A program made the position numbers and the translations under genes. From Methanolinea sp. UBA275 (GTDB lineage: Archaea > Halobacteriota > Methanomicrobia > Methanomicrobiales > Methanospirillaceae): a DNA stretch of 35,194 nt. Numbering within the stretch: position 1 is the first letter of the stretch; each line of letters opens with the position of its first letter. The stretch covers positions 1 through 35,194 of the forward strand of contig DAWU01000029.1 in the NCBI GenBank assembly GCA_002506105.1, in the 5' to 3' direction. Positions 32,903-35,194 of this stretch are shown here, piece after piece. The notes under the pieces were generated by a model. The model was not told the origin of the DNA and ran no database searches. It saw nothing but the letters and a program-made list of their open reading frames with translations.

Positions 32903-33073
32903 ATGGATCGATTCAGATGCGCACAATGTGGTGGAGAGTTCTATATCAAGACAGGCTGCTCCAGCTGTGCTCCGCCACCTCCTGTTTCTCATACCTGCCC
33001 GGAATGTGGAGGGACACTTCACAATATATCAGTCCCTTACTTCGTCTCTCAGGGCAATTGGGAAATAGATTAG
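32903..33073 (+). CDS. Small Cys-rich zinc-finger protein
   Basis: This 56-residue protein reads Met-Asp-Arg-Phe-Arg, then Cys-Ala-Gln-Cys-Gly-Gly, Cys-Ser-Ser-Cys-Ala, Cys-Pro-Glu-Cys-Gly-Gly, and ends in Val-Pro-Tyr-Phe-Val. The six Cys in three Cys-x-x-Cys knuckles should bind one or more zinc ions. An in-frame TTG at 32891 adds four residues. The ribosome site is poor, so it is supported mainly by the Cys pattern. It lies divergent from the TPR gene. Function unknown. Confidence 0.5.
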   Translation: MDRFRCAQCGGEFYIKTGCSSCAPPPPVSHTCPECGGTLHNISVPYFVSQGNWEID

Positions 33074-33423
33074 GGGGATGGATGGAATCCACGTGTATCC
33101 CTCATATGGATTTCCCGTGGACGTTGAATTACTCTCGGACCACCGGACCAGAACAGTCAAAATTCAGGTTATCTCACTGGTTCCGGGAGGAAAATCCGTA
33201 ACCTTTTTTCCGGGCACTGTATCCTGACCAGTTCAGGAACAGAGGGATCGTAAAAATCCCGGGCGACACTCATGTGCATAGCAAAAACTATTTACATAAT
33301 GTATTGTATACTTAACAATTTATATGGTTCAAAGAACATCTCGGTGGCAGGATTGTACCATCCGAACCACCCCGATGCGGTGTGAACCAGCGAGGAAAAC
33401 AAAAAAAGGAGAGAACATTCACG
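33074..33423. other. Intergenic region before the last gene
   Basis: No gene is supported in this 350-base gap. Its 3' half is AT-rich and holds the TATA box of the last gene and a leader of about 75 bases with an AAAAAAAGGAGAG ribosome site. Confidence 0.5.
33319..33326 (+). promoter_or_regulatory. Putative TATA box for the DUF4353-like gene
   Basis: The sequence tttatatg fits an archaeal TATA box, in an AT-rich context (aacaatttatatgg). It would put the transcript start near 33350 and give a 75-base leader. Confidence 0.5.
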
Positions 33424-35194
33424 ATGAGAAAACTGACTGTATTGCTCTTTGCATGCACATTCATGCTCGCCTTCACCGCATGTGTGGAGGGGGATACATC
33501 CCCCGGTGCATCGGATGTATCCTGTATCGCCCTTCAGGGAAATTCAATAACCCTTGACGGGGATGGCGCAACTGTTGCCGGAAGTAGTGTTACGATTACT
33601 TCTGCCGGCACCTACAGCATCTCCGGATCTCTGGCTGACGGACAGATTCTGGTCGATACAACCGATTCAGAAAATGTGAATATCATCCTGAACGGGGTTG
33701 ATATTTCCTGTTCAACAAGTGCTCCGATTCATGTGCTCAATGCAGAAAAAGTAGTGATTACCCTGGCAGATGGCTCCAGGAATTCCGTAAAAGACGGGAA
33801 TTCCTACAGCGTTCTCGATGAAGACTCGGAGCCCAATGCTGCAATTTTCAGTAAGGATGATCTCACGATCAAAGGAAGCGGGACCCTTACCGTCGATGCC
33901 AACTATAACGATGGCATCACCAGCAAAGATGACCTGAAAATTACAGGCGGGGTCATCAGCGTGCAGGCAGTCAACGATGGCATCCGGGGAAGGGATTCTG
34001 TTGAGATCAAGGGAGGAACAATTTCTGTCAACGCTGCCGGCGACGGCATCCAGTCAAATAACGACGAAGATACGGAGAAGGGATATATCGCCATCGAGGA
34101 CGGCACTCTCTTGATTGTTGCCGGGGCGGATGGCATCCAGGCTGAAACAAGCCTTACCATCAGTGGCGGTGATATCACGGTGACTTCTGGAACCGGGAGC
34201 GATTCCGACAGCGGAAAAGGTCTGAAAGCGGGAGTTGCAGTCACGATTACCGGAGGAACGCTCAGCATCAACGCTTCTGATGATGCAGTCCATTCGAATG
34301 ACAGCGTCGGAATTGATGGAGGGGATCTCACTCTTGCCTCCAGCGATGATGCCATACATGCAGATTCAAGCCTTGAGATCAACGGCGGGGACATAACCAT
34401 CACACGGTGTTACGAGGGGCTTGACAGCGCGGCAATCACCCTGAACGGCGGGAATGTTCACCTTGTTGCACGCGATGACGGTATAAACGCCGTTACGAAA
34501 GGGACCAGTTCCGACATGATGGGCCGGCCCGGCCAGAACAACGGTGAAGCAACCGGTTCCAATACCCTCACTATCAATGGCGGGTACCTTGTTGTCAATG
34601 CTGATGGCGATGGACTCGATATCAACGGGCCGATCACCATGACCGCGGGAACCGTGATAGTCAACGGTCCTACGAACAACGGTAACGGGCCGGTCGATTA
34701 CCTGGGAAGTTTCTCGATCTCCGGCGGGGATTTCCTTGCAGTAGGAAGTGCCGGCATGGCGATGGGACCCAGTACATCGTCGACTCAGAACTCAATGATG
34801 CTCACGTATGCCGGGACCCAGGCGGCAGGCACCCTTATCCATATCGAATCTGCGGACGGCGACGATATCCTGACCTTTGCACCGGCAAAGGCATATCAGT
34901 CCGTCGTCTTCAGTTCACCCGAACTCTCGAGCAGCTCGGAGTATGTCGTATATTCCGGAGGCAGCTCGAGCGGAACATCAACAGACGGCCTGTACTCGGG
35001 TGGAACGTACACTCCCGGAACCGAAGTGACCAGGTTCACTGTCTCGGGAACGGTCACAACAGTCGGATCACAGAACGGGCAGATGCCTGGCATCATGCCC
35101 GGTACAATGCCGGGCAATATGACGCCAAATACACCTGCACCTGGCAACATGGTAAACAACAGGACTTCAGGAATGCCGGGAAATCCTGCAAACA
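33424..35194 (+). CDS. Secreted DUF4353-like carbohydrate-binding-type protein, cut by window end
   Basis: The frame is open from ATG 33424 to the window end (590 codons shown), with no stop. It has a signal peptide with lipobox-like Phe-Thr-Ala-Cys, then a long series of short beta-strand repeats of the type Gly-Gly-x-Ile-x-Ile/Val and Asp-Asp-Gly-Ile or Asp-Asp-Ala-Ile-His. This is the pattern of the DUF4353 (carbohydrate-binding-domain-containing) family and suggests a beta-helix-like fold. Toward the end are Ser/Gly-rich sequence and Met-Pro-Gly repeats (Met-Pro-Gly-Ile-Met-Pro-Gly-Thr-Met-Pro-Gly-Asn). GGAGAG precedes the ATG by ten bases. A cell-surface or adhesion role is likely but not shown. 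The C-terminus lies outside the window. Confidence 0.82.
   Translation, partial: MRKLTVLLFACTFMLAFTACVEGDTSPGASDVSCIALQGNSITLDGDGATVAGSSVTITSAGTYSISGSLADGQILVDTTDSENVNIILNGVDISCSTSAPIHVLNAEKVVITLADGSRNSVKDGNSYSVLDEDSEPNAAIFSKDDLTIKGSGTLTVDANYNDGITSKDDLKITGGVISVQAVNDGIRGRDSVEIKGGTISVNAAGDGIQSNNDEDTEKGYIAIEDGTLLIVAGADGIQAETSLTISGGDITVTSGTGSDSDSGKGLKAGVAVTITGGTLSINASDDAVHSNDSVGIDGGDLTLASSDDAIHADSSLEINGGDITITRCYEGLDSAAITLNGGNVHLVARDDGINAVTKGTSSDMMGRPGQNNGEATGSNTLTINGGYLVVNADGDGLDINGPITMTAGTVIVNGPTNNGNGPVDYLGSFSISGGDFLAVGSAGMAMGPSTSSTQNSMMLTYAGTQAAGTLIHIESADGDDILTFAPAKAYQSVVFSSPELSSSSEYVVYSGGSSSGTSTDGLYSGGTYTPGTEVTRFTVSGTVTTVGSQNGQMPGIMPGTMPGNMTPNTPAPGNMVNNRTSGMPGNPAN

Noticed and set aside
1..35194. 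CRISPR array, insertion sequence or integrase
   Set aside because: No regularly spaced repeats, transposase or integrase motifs were seen; the only long repeat is the PepSY-like gene duplication.

Overview
The window looks like a chromosomal segment of a methanogenic euryarchaeon, most likely of the class Methanomicrobia and probably the order Methanomicrobiales. The archaeal evidence is geranylgeranylglyceryl phosphate synthase, a threonyl-tRNA synthetase with the archaeal editing domain, an archaeal topoisomerase IA, GatCAB, TATA-box promoters, and several family types common in these methanogens (PAS/HATPase sensors, DUF3795, YkgJ, tandem CBS proteins, a divergent family B polymerase). Most of the window is GC-rich. 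The stretch from about 25.5 to 27.3 kb is clearly AT-rich. I see no rRNA, tRNA, CRISPR array or transposase, and the order assignment is inference.

Left part, 1-13.3 kb, is mostly housekeeping. It holds a small membrane protein, an asparagine-synthetase-like enzyme with a degenerate glutaminase half, then a tight run gatC-gatA-gatB-topA-GGGP synthase-trmJ with overlaps or gaps of a few bases. After that come a tandem Cache lipoprotein, dCTP deaminase, ThrRS and a YkgJ-type Cys-cluster protein. Amide aminoacyl-tRNA formation, DNA topology, membrane lipid synthesis and tRNA modification are thus served by one apparent transcription unit.

Middle part, 13.3-25.5 kb, is accessory and sensory. It has a spacer with a doubtful Cys-rich ORF, a four-CBS protein, DUF3795, a zinc-ribbon protein, MsrA, a decayed kinase ATPase fragment and a flavodoxin. 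Next is a membrane PAS-HATPase protein fused to a GNAT domain, divergent from a Cache-HAMP-SpoIIE phosphatase. A small membrane protein, a phosphoesterase, malic enzyme and a lipoprotein nuclease with a lamin-tail-like domain follow.

Right part, 25.5-35.2 kb, begins with a duplicated pair of small secreted PepSY-like proteins in AT-rich DNA. It continues with an unusual CDF-family transporter, a STAS protein, a three-gene operon ending in a divergent family B DNA polymerase, a secreted TPR protein, a small zinc-finger protein, and a large secreted DUF4353-like protein cut by the window end.

The most interesting leads are: the HATPase-GNAT fusion with a displaced H-box beside a SpoIIE phosphatase, with a STAS protein nearby, a possible partner-switching-like circuit in an archaeon; the CDF transporter whose two transport-site histidines are both lysine; the polymerase operon with altered motif C and eroded exonuclease motifs; the nested duplication of PepSY-like genes; and the frameshifted kinase remnant.
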